64,000 nt of DNA from Rachycentron canadum (GCA_038496675.1 CM076652.1:14408561-14472560), one strand, 5' to 3'; shown: positions 23,990 through 36,049, counted from the first letter of the stretch. Program-made: numbers and translations. Notes: generated from the sequence alone by a model not told the origin.

Positions 23990-24670
23990 TTGTAAGAGGA
24001 TTTTGAAGGAGACACCATTTGGAATTGGTCCGTTCACACCCCCAGACAAAACCATAATGGAGCATGAGCCATAGTCAGAGTGGGCAGTCCCTTTGCGATG
24101 CATCCCCTCTCAGGCCCTGCCCAGACTTGCAGGTCTAATCTAACATCTCACCACTGTTCCCAGCAGGCCCCACAAGGATAGCACTGCCAGGGCGAGGAGG
24201 GCTGGACTGTTAAAGAGTGGGGTGTCCTGAGTAGTGCTTGCATTGCCTTGAAAGAAGACAACAGAAAGAGAGGTTGAATGGTTATGGGGTGGGAGTGGGG
24301 ACCAATCACAACTCGAGTGCAACTGCTGTTAGACGGGGAAGTTTCCTCAGGGACGTTGAGTTGCTGACCATAAAGGTGTGAGTCTGAACCATGGCCAGCC
24401 TGTCGCCTCGTCTCCATGGAGACAGCGACGTGGCACCCCAGTGGGCTTGTCTCTGCTGTGGCCTGGAGCAGCAAGAGCACTTGGGGATGTGGCCTGGCCA
24501 TCACCTGGGCTCCAGGGGACCAGGAGACACTGCTCAGATGACCCTCAACAACATGCCAGTCTGTCATCTCAGCCTGGGGAATAACAGGAAGAAATCAGCC
24601 AGGGATTTGTGTAGACACATTGTTTACTGGGTCAGCGTATCTTTGGAGGCTCTTTGTTTCACTGAGAATG
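23990..24670. promoter_or_regulatory. Complex, GC-balanced block around candidate exon
   Basis: A 680-base island that is clearly denser and more GC-rich than its flanks. It contains the candidate GPI-tail exon (24140-24246) and the perfect palindrome GTCTCCATGGAGAC at 24410-24423, which resembles an RFX-type X-box but differs from its best consensus. The long overlapping frames here (139 codons on minus, 95 on plus) follow from the composition and show no domain. Confidence 0.35.
24140..24246 (-). CDS. Candidate last exon of a GPI-anchored protein (unidentified)
   Basis: On the minus strand a long pyrimidine tract (CTCTCTTTCTGTTGTCTTC region, 24249-24275) runs into CAAG, a good 3' splice site, with the exon starting at 24246 in phase 1. 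The frame reads a split codon ending GC, then NASTTQDTPLFN, then a hydrophobic run SPALLALAVLSLWGLL, then GTVVRC and a TAG stop at 24140-24142. A small-residue site followed by a hydrophobic tail that ends the protein is the hallmark of a GPI-attachment signal, and phase-1 last exons of about 35 codons occur in IgLON, contactin and similar surface proteins. NAS is also an N-glycosylation sequon. I could not match the tail to a specific family, and no upstream exon was found to the right. A chance splice-site and frame combination is a real alternative. Confidence 0.3.
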
Positions 24671-25072
24671 AGCTATAGCGAAGGACATACTTTTCACAAC
24701 ATATTATTATCTGAAATTTCCTTTGCCTATGCTACCTTTTCATGTCAAGGTGATTTTAGACTGTACCATCATTTTACTTAAGTATTTTCTGATTGATTTG
24801 TCAGTGAATTAAAAGTGAATTAACATAATTAGACTGCTATATAGAAAGTTGTACATCTCACTTTTAATTTTCTAGTTAAGTGACAATACAATGAAACCAC
24901 GGTTTGCTGATCAGTTTACATTTAGTCTTTATTGAAAAAAGAAATGTGCTGAATTTAAAACTGTTGCACCTTTGTGATTATGCCACCTTTGTGTATCATG
25001 CAGCTCCCCATCATTAAATCTGAAAACAATATATAACTTTACCTCAACATAAATTTGTGTTTCAATTGCTAC
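24671..25072. other. AT-rich, no gene seen
   Basis: AT-rich filler with TGATTGATTTGTCAG near 24790, loosely like a PBX plus TGIF pair. Nothing else. Confidence 0.45.
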
Positions 25073-25363
25073 TGGGGCTGAAACCTATGATACTTCTGAT
25101 ATTTTTTTAAATCATTGAACTTTGGACAATTAAATGGCAAGCATAGTGAAAAATGCCCATCACCATTTTCTTAAGTCCAAGTTGACATCCTTGATTTGTT
25201 GTTTTAATCAATCAGCTGTTCAAAACAAGTACACAAAAGAAGCAGTTCTTCACAATTGAAAAGCCAGAATTTAATTTTTTTTTTTTTTTTTTACTTGAAA
25301 ACAAAAAAATAATCAAAAAGGTTGCTGATCAATTTTCTGTTGATCGACTAGACAATGCAAACC
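25073..25363 (+). mobile_element. hAT-like nonautonomous element (MITE), copy 2
   Basis: Same family as the element at 17.5 kb, in the opposite orientation. It begins GGGGCTGAAAC and carries the family landmarks AAAAATGCCCATCACCATTT, GTCCAAGTTGACATCC, TTGTTGTTTT, then GAAAAGCCAGAATTTAA, TTGCTGATCAATTTTCTG and TTGATCGACTA near the far end. A T18 run (25275-25292) sits inside. The far terminal repeat is degraded, so the end is approximate. No coding capacity. Confidence 0.7.
25275..25292. repeat. T18 homopolymer
   Basis: T run inside MITE copy 2, probably grown by slippage after insertion. Confidence 0.93.
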
Positions 25364-25679
25364 AGATCAAACATAGCAAACCTCATATGTAGCAGCGTTG
25401 TATATCTTTAAAATCCTATAAAAGTTTAAACATTTTAGTTGTCATCATTTACACATTTACCCTTTGTTATATATTGTAAACCTTATGCTTATTTTAGGTC
25501 TCAGTCTCAGCTACACCAGAATATCACAGGTTTTCAAGAGACTGGATTTTTTGGCTCATAAAGTAAAACAAACATCAGTAAAGCAAAATGCTAAATAAAT
25601 AAGATCTTCTGTTTCGGCATAATGAACGTCAGAGTAATTCCCATTTAATGTTATAGACTATTGTTGGTATCACTGTGAT

Positions 25680-26110
25680 ACATTATTGCCAAATGATCTC
25701 AAATCTTCTGCATTCGAGAGTAAAGCAGCGCCATCCAAACCATTCCCTGGAGACACTTGTGTTGCATTATCTGACAAACCAATACAGGAGATTCTGTGGA
25801 AAAATCTGTGCTTTCTTCCTTTCAGCCAATAAGAGAGAGGATTTTGAATGGAGTGGTGATTCTTTATGCAGAGCTGAGACGCGACACCTTCCAGACGGTG
25901 AGAGATGGCGAGCCCTAATAATACAGAGCTGTACAATGGTTCTGACAGGCGAGCAATAAAGCAATCAGGGTCCCAGGCATTCCAAATCTCTTTACCGCCC
26001 ACCCTCTAACACACTGAGAGATGGGCGGCTGACCTGTGAGCTGTCAATCATGGGGGATACCTGCTGGAGCTTGATCAGGGAGAGCTGAGGGCACCAGTCC
26101 ATCAGATCTG
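25680..26110. promoter_or_regulatory. Candidate enhancer with exact PBX-MEIS site
   Basis: A dense non-repetitive island between AT-rich flanks. CTGTCAATCA at 26041-26050 is the exact reverse complement of TGATTGACAG, the established PBX-MEIS/PREP composite decamer. CAATAAAGCAATCA near 25955 adds further homeodomain-like cores. The 94- and 110-codon frames on opposite strands overlap and have no domain pattern. Confidence 0.5.
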
Positions 26111-27737
26111 TTTTCACACTCCAGACACTAACATTGCAAGCATAACCACAGACACAAAAAAGCCCCACTGCCTCACTCTTAATTAGGAGATGTGTGTGTG
26201 TTGTTTTTGGGGGGTGGTGGACTTGTTTGGTTTAAAAGGGTATGGGAGTGTCTTAGATATAGGGGGATAGTAAGTGGAATCCCAGTGAGACAGAGAATAA
26301 CCTTTTCCCTTGATTTAGGAATCAGGCATTGATCTGTCACACTGTTTTGTACAAGCAAGAGCTCTTTCAGCGATGCTTCTCGGTGTGTCTTGCCTCTCAG
26401 TGTGTGCGCGTGTGTGATGGACTTGTTCATTAGCTGTCTGTAGCCCATTCCAGCAAATAGATCACCATAATACTGCGGTTAGTTAATGGCTTTCTGGTGT
26501 TTCCTCTAGAGTCTTCCTGTCTGAGGGCTGACTACTAAAACTCCTCCACTGTTTTTTCCTACTTTTTTCCATGTGGGGAGTCTTGTGTTCTGCTGCCTAA
26601 CTCAGACAATTGGCTTCAGCCAGTGGCCAAGTCTGTGAGCAGTCTCGCCGCATGGACTCACATTAGAGAACTAAAAGCAACATCACAAAAAACATGCTGA
26701 TCTGACATTCTGTCTCAGTGATGACTGGAATCATATTGGTTCTCCACAATTAAAACCCAGTCTGTGACAGGAAATGTGCTATAAATACTTATTTTGTGAT
26801 CTATGATATAGTTTACTGATTTTTCTTTATAAATGACAGTGACAAGTGAAATTTTAAAGTTATAGACCAAGATGCTTCAAGGTGAACATCTGTAGAAGAG
26901 AGAATGATGATTACATATAAAATTCAGATAAGAAAATTGCTAGTCAACCTCAAAATAAAGCACAAAAATGCAAGAATATATTTTGCAAATCTCACCAATT
27001 ACTGTCCAGATTGTGTGGAATTTAACATGAATGATCATAGATGACATTGTTGTTTTCTTTAGCATCTCACTCAGGCACTTGTAGTGGATACACTTGCTTG
27101 TTTGTAATCAGCAATACAGCCTCCAGGGCCTGTGATAGGAGCCCAGAAGTGGTTTCTTTCATAATGGCTAAAAACACCAAACTGAGAAGAGCAAACTTTA
27201 TTTTTCTCTTGAAGAAAGTGGTCCTCAAATATCATCCGATACTTGAGCTAACTGAAAAAATGCTTAATAAGAATGGAGTATTTAATGAACCAGCACTTTC
27301 CTGAAGTTCAATTATAGTTTGCTAACTTATAATAGGGTAACTTTATGGTGTTTTCCAAACAGTGCAAACTTGATTACCTTTGACTTTAAATTACATTTCT
27401 ACATGTAATTTTATATGATTGCTTTTTCTGCTGAATGCATTGACAGTTCTTACCCAACTCCGTAGCTCTTCATTATTGGAAGTTTGAGGCTGTTTGTTTC
27501 CATTATAATATATGGCAATGGGTAAAGCCTGTATCTCATCAAATTGTTTTGTTTTGAGAAGGGTTGTGTCCCTCTGCCCCCAAATGGTCAGAAAAATGCA
27601 GTGCTAGAATTACTTCAAAATGCAAAAAAGCAAAAAGCAAGATATAAAATATTGGTATCAGGTGCTGTGAGAGACAATAGTGATAAAGCTATAGCTAAAT
27701 CAAGATGGCAAGATGGCTAGTTAGTAATGGCTATCTT
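26111..27737. other. Noncoding, no gene seen
   Basis: Moderately complex to 26700, then AT-rich. Purine-rich and GT-rich short stretches occur near 26190-26220 and 26405. No coding frame or repeat family recognised. Confidence 0.45.
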
Positions 27738-27806
<69 letters not shown>

Positions 27807-27808
27807 AG
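27738..27808. repeat. Compound microsatellite (TA)n-(GA)n-(GTGAGA)n
   Basis: A TA array (27738-27759) passes directly into GA and then about six GTGAGA units. The 65-codon frame across it with a Ser-Glu repeat is a by-product of the array. Confidence 0.97.
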
Positions 27809-30479
27809 TTTATGTTGATGAGATACTACCTCCAATAGAAGCCAATGAGAGGCCACAACACAGTGCACATAGTGTTTCTGTCTGTACTTCTGGCTTGGTC
27901 ATGTGTTCCAACAAATACATTTGATGTTGGCTGCAGGCTTTGCTTGTGGATTGTTCCAGTTATGCAAAAGTGAAGGACTAACACTTGATAACACTATGAT
28001 TTTGAATATTATCTGTGGTATTCATTAATTCATCCGTGTATAGTCCGATGTTAAATACAATCTAAATACACAATTTGACTGTAATAACATAAGATCCATA
28101 ATCACAAGCCTCTATAATGGAACCATAACATATCAGTATATAGATATGAAAGGATTCCCATCAGAATTACACAAAATGTATAAGGGTCTGTTGGAGCTAA
28201 TAAAACCAGTTATACAGTAAGCTTGTCTAGTAGTGACCCAATGGGGATTTCAGCCACAGGAAGTTCAAACAGGGAGGGAGCAAGGTCTTTTTAAAATGAT
28301 GCTAGTACTGACAATAACATACATGTGGGTGGATATCAAACTTCCAAATAACACAGTGGATTACCTAAAATGCAAAATCAGTTAAATAATAAATAAAGTT
28401 ATCTAGCTGTCGATTAGCAATAATCAAAAAACAAACTTGGTGGTGCTTGGTGGTCTTCCACATTATTATTTCTAGTGCATATTCCACAAAGTATGACTTA
28501 TTGAGCTTTATTCCTCAAACATTCCCAAAATGGAAAACCAATTCAGGAGGGTGGCTATTTTCCAAACAATGCATATTACTGTTAATAGGAATTACTGCAG
28601 GAGAACAATATGCTCACATCTCACATATTAGGCACACCTACAGTATGCATTGACGGTGGCAGTGACTTAAAAGGCTGTTTTGTTGGCGTTAGAACTTGTT
28701 TTCGAGCTTGGGTGCAGTTTGGGAGTGCAGCGTTTGACTTGGCTTGTTCTGTATACTCAGTGGGATGGTAATATTATCTTTTTAAATGGTGGAGAAGGTT
28801 TGTTGTGTTTCCTGTTTTCATCAGTACAGGTTACCTGATGACATGCAACAACTTTACTGTGTATCTGATTTTAGACACTTGCATAGTTTATAATCATTAA
28901 CCTGGGAATTTATTGTATTTACATGTTATTGCAAATAACTTTGCAAAATCTTCTTTGGAAATGTGAGACAATTTTAGCTTCTGATCAGCTTGCCGGTCAA
29001 GATTTTAACTTCAGACTAACTGAAATTACTGTTTGCCCAGGTGCTACAATAGACTGCTCCAGGAAAGTAAGATTTACTTTTTACGACTTTGTATAATTTT
29101 GTGTTGTGAAAAACAAGCTACAATCTTCAGGGCTTAAAATGAAGTGAAGGAAATGCTAAAAAATTGCTGTTTCTTAAATGGCCACTTGGCTCCAAAAAAC
29201 CAATGACAGCTATACAAGCACTATTTTAAATATAAATAAGTCTTTTGTGGTGCCTTTTAAAGGATTTTTTTTAATGCAAATATTGGGCAGAAAATGTGGG
29301 TTGCTGTGCACTAGTTAACAGGTTTGCTCTAATAAGGGGATATAAATTGTAAAAAGCATTGAGGGTTTGATTGAGAAATGCACAAATTGACATTTTTCTG
29401 CCATTAAATCAAACTTAAATAATCTATTTGACATATAAAATATATAAAATCTATATAAACCTGAAGGGCGTGTATGTTGTACATGTCGTATACTGTATTG
29501 CACTAAAGAATGCTGTGCTAACTCTGAGACACTGCTTTGGCAGTTACTTTATGTTATTTTAGGCCTGAATTTACAGTTTTTAAAATGTTTTCTATAACCT
29601 TAATGGATTTTAAACCTTCCAGAGAGCATTGAATGTGACTGTATACATTAGGTGGGTATATGTGTCTCATAATGACTGGTTTGAAAATTTGAGCCTTGAA
29701 GTCTTAAAATCTAGCCTCTCTTTTTGCAAGTTTATGGTATAGCTATTTTATGTGCATAAAGTAAACGGTCAATGATAGAAGATGAAAGGAATATATGTTT
29801 TACAGTGGAGTTTTACCTCAATCATATTTGACAGTGAATGATGAGTTTTGCAGAAGCCTTTACTTAAACTGTCCCACAGTGGTGCTCTGAAGAGTCCCCT
29901 CCTGCATCTGGGGAACTAGATCACTTCTGGGGCCAGCAACCTTAAGTCTCAGGTCCAAAGAAAGGCTTGTCTTGTTCTTTCCAGATTTCTGATGTCATGC
30001 TTTACTGAGAACATGTATGTGATCCTCTGCGGCTGGAACAACAGCCCATATGCATTTTACATCACACTAGTTATTTTGGGGTTTACTGGACCGTTTACAA
30101 TCTGGCATCACACTAAAGTCTGGTTGAGACAGGATTTCTCTTCCCATGCTCCTCTCAACTAACACAATACCCTCAAAACACATCATGTCTTTAAAGTTTT
30201 TATATCCCGCTGCGTGATTTGACTGCATTTAATGTTTTTACCTGATGTCTGACTTTGGTTTGGTTTCCTTTCAGTGTATATGGTTCATTACATAATGATC
30301 ACTTCTTCAACAGTAACTTTGTTAGACGTCTACAGGCTAGAATGTGTTGGTATATTTTCAAAATTAGTGATCAGGAAATAATGTCATCTTCATAATAAGC
30401 TGTACTGTCATTGTACTTTACTATTTTGACTAAAGCATCAAGTCAGATTAAGTAAAGAGGATGCCATATTGGTATAGTC
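27809..30479. other. Long AT-rich stretch without gene
   Basis: No coding frame, transposon or structured element supported in 2.6 kb. The part 29870-30130 is more complex and could hold a small noncoding element. Confidence 0.5.
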
Positions 30480-31110
30480 TGCATGCAAGTTTTCCATTTT
30501 TCATCTTCAACATGAACACACAGCAAAACAAACAAATCTAAAGGCCTGGCCAAACAACTTCTTCCTTTTATTGGCAGCTGATACATGAACAAGAGGCTGT
30601 CTTGGCTGAAAAAAGCAACTGCTGAGGCGTTGTTGGACCTCCAGACCTTTGTGACCAATGGTGTGTCATCCCTCACTTTGTCATGTTTAACTAAAACCAA
30701 TCCCCATTCAAAGCAGCATCCATCAGTGTTAGTTGAGAACAATGACAGATTGCCTTTCTTCTGCACTCAAAGCATCTGGATCCTTTCTCTACTCCCCCTC
30801 TTTTATTTATGGTAAACAGCCTGAATAACAGCTGGGCAATGGGAATTTACAAGTTAATCAATTGTTTGTTAGGAGCCACAGCGATGCCCCATACCCAGCC
30901 ATCTGCGATTTAATGTTCATTTACCATGCTAATTTTCCCATAGGTAACACCATATCTATTGATTTCTTCTAGAAAGGTTCATACACACTTAGCATTATGA
31001 AATGCTTAATATAGCATATGGACACATTTTCGGAGGCTACATTGAGTTTAATTTAGTCTGTGAGGAGTACAATGTTAAGCCTTTGGCGTAACTGGATTGG
31101 ACTGAAAAAT
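30480..31110. promoter_or_regulatory. Candidate enhancer, long dense block
   Basis: About 630 bases of complex, non-repetitive sequence, including GTTAATCAATTGTTTG near 30853, CATGCTAATTTTCC near 30926 and TCTATTGATTTC near 30954. The 107-codon minus-strand and 76-codon plus-strand frames overlap and have no motifs. Texture and homeodomain/forkhead-like cores suggest a conserved noncoding element. Confidence 0.42.
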
Positions 31111-31959
31111 GAATTCAGCTAGTGCTGGTAAAGTTGTACAAATGGTGCCAAACAAGCACAACTCTGCAAGAGAAGTAACCCTGAGGTCCCATGCAGCTTT
31201 CTGTGGGATGTCCTGGAAGTCATACTAGGTTTAACACACTGATGATGCATCTAGGTAAGCACTGTTTATCCTGGACACTGTGCTTCTTGTTAAAGTGAAG
31301 TTGCCTTTCTCTCTCCTCCCAGGTATTTTTGCCTGTGGCAGGGTCTTGGTCTTTTGTTTCCTCATGTTTCCCTTCAGCTCCACAAGACGACCCACGTGCA
31401 CACAGGCCTCAGACAGGTCAGTAACAAGTATCCCTTGACACACACTCAGCAGCCCACATGATTGGCTCCAGTACAATGTTACATTCACAAAACCTAATCA
31501 TCAATTTTATTTGTGTTAGGAATAATGGATTTTTTTTTTTTTTTTTAGATTTTTTTAAGTCAAACAACAAATATGAGCACAAAATGTACCACGTTAATGA
31601 AGACAAATAAATAAGAAAAAACACTAGCATTAAGTGCTTGTGACCCACCCATCCTCAGGAATGTTATGGCAGAATAAAATATGGCAGAATATGATGGCGG
31701 ACATTTTTAATATTAATCATTTATCTAACAATAGAACAGAAGAAAAATACACAATGGAAAATCACATCTAGTAGAAATCTAATGCAGAGATCGGGCAATA
31801 TTTTTCTAATAAATCTACTTTATTTGGCCATACTATCTTGGCAGCCTTGAGCCAGTGTTAGAATTGGGCACCATTTACAACTGTGCTGTAAGCACTGATA
31901 TTCACCTTTTCCTATTTCCCGGCTGCAGCACAGAAACCACACGCTACTTTATTTATAAT
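31111..31959. other. Noncoding, T17 run inside
   Basis: Moderately complex at 31220-31480, then AT-rich with a T17 run at 31530-31546. ATGGCAGAATA is duplicated in tandem near 31663-31691. No gene. Confidence 0.45.
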
Positions 31960-32260
31960 CCAACCAACCTCAGTGTCTAACTCTTGCCCCATACTCTTGC
32001 TCGCATCACACAATGAGGTCACTTCCCTCTGTACCACCACCACTGCTCATGCATTCCAACATGGCTCTAGGACAGCAGCTCAGCAAAGCTCTATACTCCT
32101 CAAATCACAAAGAGGCCCAGATCAGAGCCGAGCTGGATGGGAGCCAGGATCCAGGATCCAGGCCCTCACAGCCCAGGCAGCTGGGGGCAGCCTATAATAA
32201 GTGGGAGACAATGAGAACTAGCACACCTCCCACGCTTTGCATGTGGATGTCGATTCAGAA
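31960..32260. promoter_or_regulatory. Weak candidate noncoding element
   Basis: Complex GC-balanced island with a small CCAGGAT duplication near 32146-32160. Two overlapping plus-strand frames of 74-83 codons have no motif. Confidence 0.22.
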
Positions 32261-32689
32261 TTGAAATTAAATGGTTTCATAGGTTTTCTGTAGACAACAC
32301 TAATTATGTAAAGATATGAAAACCAGTAGTGGGTTTAGACAATATACAGTATCGCTTACATTAAGGCTGTATGTTAAACGTAACAGACCCCAAATTAAGA
32401 GAATATGCCTGTTTCAGTTCCCTTCGTGAGTATTGCAAAGCTGAAAATAAAACTGTTGATTAAAAAACTATTAATCTTCTTATGTGAATGTTTATTAATT
32501 TCAAAGTCAGTTTACTTTTTTTGTCTTAATTTTACCTTTCAAAACCCACATTTAATTGCACCTGACTGAGTTTACTGTAAAAACTGGGTAACTGAGTAGT
32601 TTTTCATTTTTCAACAGTCATCAAAAACATGATGGCTATGTACATTTTTTTTTTTCACATGGGAAACTAGACATATTAAAGGCATTCTA
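32261..32689. other. AT-rich, no gene seen
   Basis: AT-rich filler; nothing recognised. Confidence 0.5.
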
Positions 32690-33420
32690 TTTTAATGAAT
32701 AATAATGAACAGTTCACTGTGATGTAGACGGTCCTGGTGCTTTAATGGTCCCTTGTAGCCTCTTAAGCCTCTGGTGATAAATCTCACACGGGCTCACTCG
32801 TATAACTAAAACCCAAACCTCATTCAGCTTCACATCCATCAGTGTTTGGCTGAAAGCGATGACAAAGCACTTTCAATTACACCAGTAACTGACTCTGGAA
32901 ACAGTTCATAGCAGGGTCTAGGCTTGAAGACTAGGGGAAAAACACAAGGGGGTGGGGCAGAATGGCTGGTAGGGCATCCGTTTGACTTGCTCCCAAATAA
33001 TAAAAAGGGTGGTGTTAGCCGGGACACAAGGGATGCCGCCAGCATTGCGAACCCAAGGACAATTCACCTATTTTGTGTGCTGTCACCCCTGTAGTCTGAT
33101 TTATGGTCGGGACATCCTTCCTATGACCCATTCGTCCATCAGCTCAGCACTATAAGGATACTCTGGTGATTAGAGGCTGAAGTATCAAAGCGTCCTCAGT
33201 CAGGGCCCTTGTCTAGTACCAGAGGGCCTTGCACTGCTGAATGGGGAGTGTGGCAGTTGGGAGGGAGAGCGTTGCAGCAGCAGAAGAGTGCCATTCTTAA
33301 CCCTGAGCACCAGAGGATAGAAGAGCTTTTTGAGAATCCATCAACTGTAAATGCTTCATTCCATAATGTTGGTGTTTTCTTTTCCATTTTTCATCCCAAT
33401 TTGTAATTATATTATGTGGA
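32690..33420. promoter_or_regulatory. Candidate conserved noncoding element
   Basis: About 730 bases of complex sequence with opposed 63-68 codon frames lacking motifs. Boundaries with AT-rich DNA are fairly sharp on the right. Regulatory role inferred. Confidence 0.3.
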
Positions 33421-33639
33421 GTGTGTGCTCTCTAAAAGTTAACATGGCAGTGTTTAATTGGAGTGATTTTACTCATAATTGCATGATCCTCTCTACCACT
33501 TTTGGCTTCCACTTTGTTTGAATAAGCAGGCTAATTTAGGAATTCATCCTCAAAATTAATCAGTATAGCATACTTAATATTGAAGTTCAAAAATAAAATA
33601 ATTGAGAAAATGTAAATCTGCCTTGAATAATGGGAGCCT

Positions 33640-33920
33640 TAAGCATCAACAAAAACAGCAAACCCAGCAATGACAGGGCCAGTCGGGGAAGCATCAAATG
33701 CAGCAATAGATAAGTGATGATCATTTTTCTATCCTTTTAAAATGCCTTTATTACATAAATAAAAACAGAGTCTGATCCTCCAGAGTGCCTGATCTTTTAA
33801 AGCAGCGCTGACTCCAACCCCCTTGATGAAAGGCCCACACTAACATCAGGAGTCCAGAGCCTTTACTCTCTAACTTCAGGCAATTATGACACAGAGGAGA
33901 TCTTTGCCTTCTGCACTCAA
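33640..33920. promoter_or_regulatory. Candidate conserved noncoding element
   Basis: Dense island with AATGACAGGG near 33668 (TGACAG core), ATAAGTGATGATCATT near 33710 and TTTATTACATAAATAAA near 33747. No credible coding frame. Confidence 0.35.
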
Positions 33921-33940
33921 AAAGAAGAAGAAGAAGAAAG
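33921..33940. repeat. Short (AAG)n microsatellite
   Basis: About six AAG units directly after the preceding island. Confidence 0.9.
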
Positions 33941-35269
33941 GCATCCCTTTTTTTCCAAGCTTAGTTGTAAAAATAAGCTTGCTCTCCTCAATTGCAGTCA
34001 CCCTATGCCCTTTGCAATAGCAGCAAGGATGTATCGGAACAAGCCATGGGGCAAAACAAATCACTTGTGATTTACAGAATTATAAAGATTTTAATAGCTG
34101 CAATGTTTCTCTCTCAGATTGGTCTTTATTTCCAGGAGTCAAAGTTTCCTGGGTGCTCCAGGCTTTTAAAAAACAGTAATTGGCCAACTGAGAGACTTAG
34201 GATCTCCCTGAGTGATTGAGTGTATTTGTTGCTATGAACTTGAGGGTATCACTCTAAAGATCACAGGTCCAGGTTGTGAGAGCCTGCAACTTATCAAGCA
34301 CAATTCAGTTTGCAGCCATGGAAGTCGGACTACTTTTTCATGCAGTTTTGTTTAAAGTTTTAACCTTTCTGCGGATCTCGATGTTTTTTTCCTGATTAGT
34401 TGGGTTCCCAAATAATTCAGCATAAACTATGGGGCTCTGGTTTGTGAACTAAAGACAGCCTTGAATTAATGCAGAATAATCATTATGATGAGGAGCATGA
34501 CTGATATTCTGGCGTGTAGGAAAACCCGTAGTACGCTATGGACATCTTTGAAAAATAATATTTGTGTTGGTGTGTGTAATTGAAAATGATTTTTATTTTA
34601 CTCTTTGTTTTCGCCTAATAGTCACACCATTATCACCATAAAGATTTTATATAGACGGCCTGTATAGTTTTATTTCTAGCAGTGCAGAAATAGCAACAAT
34701 GTAAAACAGTTCAAGCGTTTCAGGACTGTATAAAATGAACTCATGTTACTCACACTACTATGCCTCACAAGAAATACCCAATCAAACAAAATTAATAGTT
34801 AGGAATTTAATAACCATGCACTCACTGCTGAACAACTCTTACCTCTTCTCTTGACTGAAACTGAATACCGAGCTATCTCTTAATTAAACAACCTTTCTTC
34901 GCCTCTTACCTGTTGTGTAGTCAGGCAGTAAACAGTTCACAACTATCAACATAATTAGTGCCACTTTCTCAATAGAAACTCTCTTTATTATGTTGACAAT
35001 TTATGAGACGTATTTAAATTGATTAACAGGCAGTTTTTTTTTCTTTTTGTGCAGTAGCTACTTCTTGTATCTGTTATATTAATTAATGGGTGAATATTAT
35101 AATAATAATATATATGTTTTTTTTTACATTCTTTAACTAGAGCAGTACATTTTACCTGACACATCTGCAGAACAACTCTCATAATATTGAAAGCATGTGC
35201 TCTCTGTTAGAAAAACAAGTCTGGCAGTAGCTAAGCTATATTAAGGAAATCCACCAGGGAGACATAATC
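33941..35269. other. AT-rich, no gene seen
   Basis: AT-rich with ATAATAATATAT near 35098. No gene, repeat family or motif cluster recognised. Confidence 0.5.
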
Positions 35270-35560
35270 GAGTTTGACTCTCTACCGGTGGTCTCCTTGT
35301 TAGTGTTGTGAGTGTCAGAACTGACAGTGCAGGTAGCTCAAATGCCACTTAAGGTTTTAGCTTCAATGGCTTTTGGAAAGAAATGACCGTGACCTGTGTA
35401 GCTTGAGCCCACATCCCACACCCTTTCTGCCTGACAGCCGCTCAATGGCAAATGTCTGCCAGCATGCCGAGGGGAACGCTGCCAAACAGCCGGAGATAGA
35501 GATGATTACCACATCCCTCTCTCCCTCTCAGGCTGCTCACTGAAAAGTGATACCTACTAA
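35270..35560. promoter_or_regulatory. Candidate conserved noncoding element
   Basis: Complex GC-balanced island. GTCAGAACTGAC at 35315-35326 is an imperfect-centred inverted repeat (GTCAG-AA-CTGAC) and TGACAG follows directly at 35323. No coding frame. Confidence 0.35.
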
Positions 35561-35701
35561 CAAACTGCTGTCAACATGTTGGCGTGGCAGGGAGAGTGAG
35601 AGCAATAGTATGTGCTGAGAGAGAAAAAAGGGAGAAAAAGATGTGTGGGAGAGTCAACATGAGGAGTCCAAACAAGTTACGATTAATGACATTGAAACAA
35701 G

Positions 35702-35723
35702 TTTTTTTTTTTTTTTTTTTTTT
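35702..35723. repeat. T22 homopolymer
   Basis: Uninterrupted T run that merges into the pyrimidine tract in front of the exon-like segment at 35738. Confidence 0.96.
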
Positions 35724-35737
35724 CTCTGTTTTCACAG

Positions 35738-35794
35738 CTAACGCTATTGTGGCAGACTTGAAGAATGCAATCAACACTATAAGGAAAAAGGCCG
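35738..35794 (+). CDS. Weak candidate 57-nt cassette exon
   Basis: A T22 tract and CTCTGTTTTCACAG give a strong-looking 3' splice site ending at 35737. A donor GTGAGG follows at 35795. The bounded segment is 57 nt, a multiple of three, phase 1 at both ends, and encodes NAIVADLKNAINTIRKKA, which would form an amphipathic helix. I recognise no protein with this peptide. Splice-like signals next to a long T run arise often by chance, and an open frame of 18 codons is weak evidence. Not linked to any other exon in the window. Confidence 0.12.
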
Positions 35795-36049
35795 GTGAGG
35801 CATGCACTCACCTACAGAGTGACGATCAAATGACAAATGTCAACAAACTGCTTGAGGTCACTAGTTTTTGACCTTGACTACAATGAGCCTGTAGTTCATC
35901 ATGCAAAATTATGTAGGCTGTACGTCATGTGCAATCATAAATGTGACTGTAAGAGAAATTCTCAAGTAGAAGTTTCACTTTTTTTTACTGTACCAAGTAT
36001 AATTTGTTCACAGTGAACACTACTTTAAAGTTTTTATGGTGTTGTGCAG

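Noticed and set aside
24148..24567. 139-codon minus-strand frame
   Set aside because: Overlaps the candidate GPI-tail exon in another frame and has no domain; stop-poor because of GC content.
28398..28410. GTTATCTAGCTGT, shared with the miR-9 mature sequence
   Set aside because: The rest of the mature sequence differs and no complementary hairpin arm follows.
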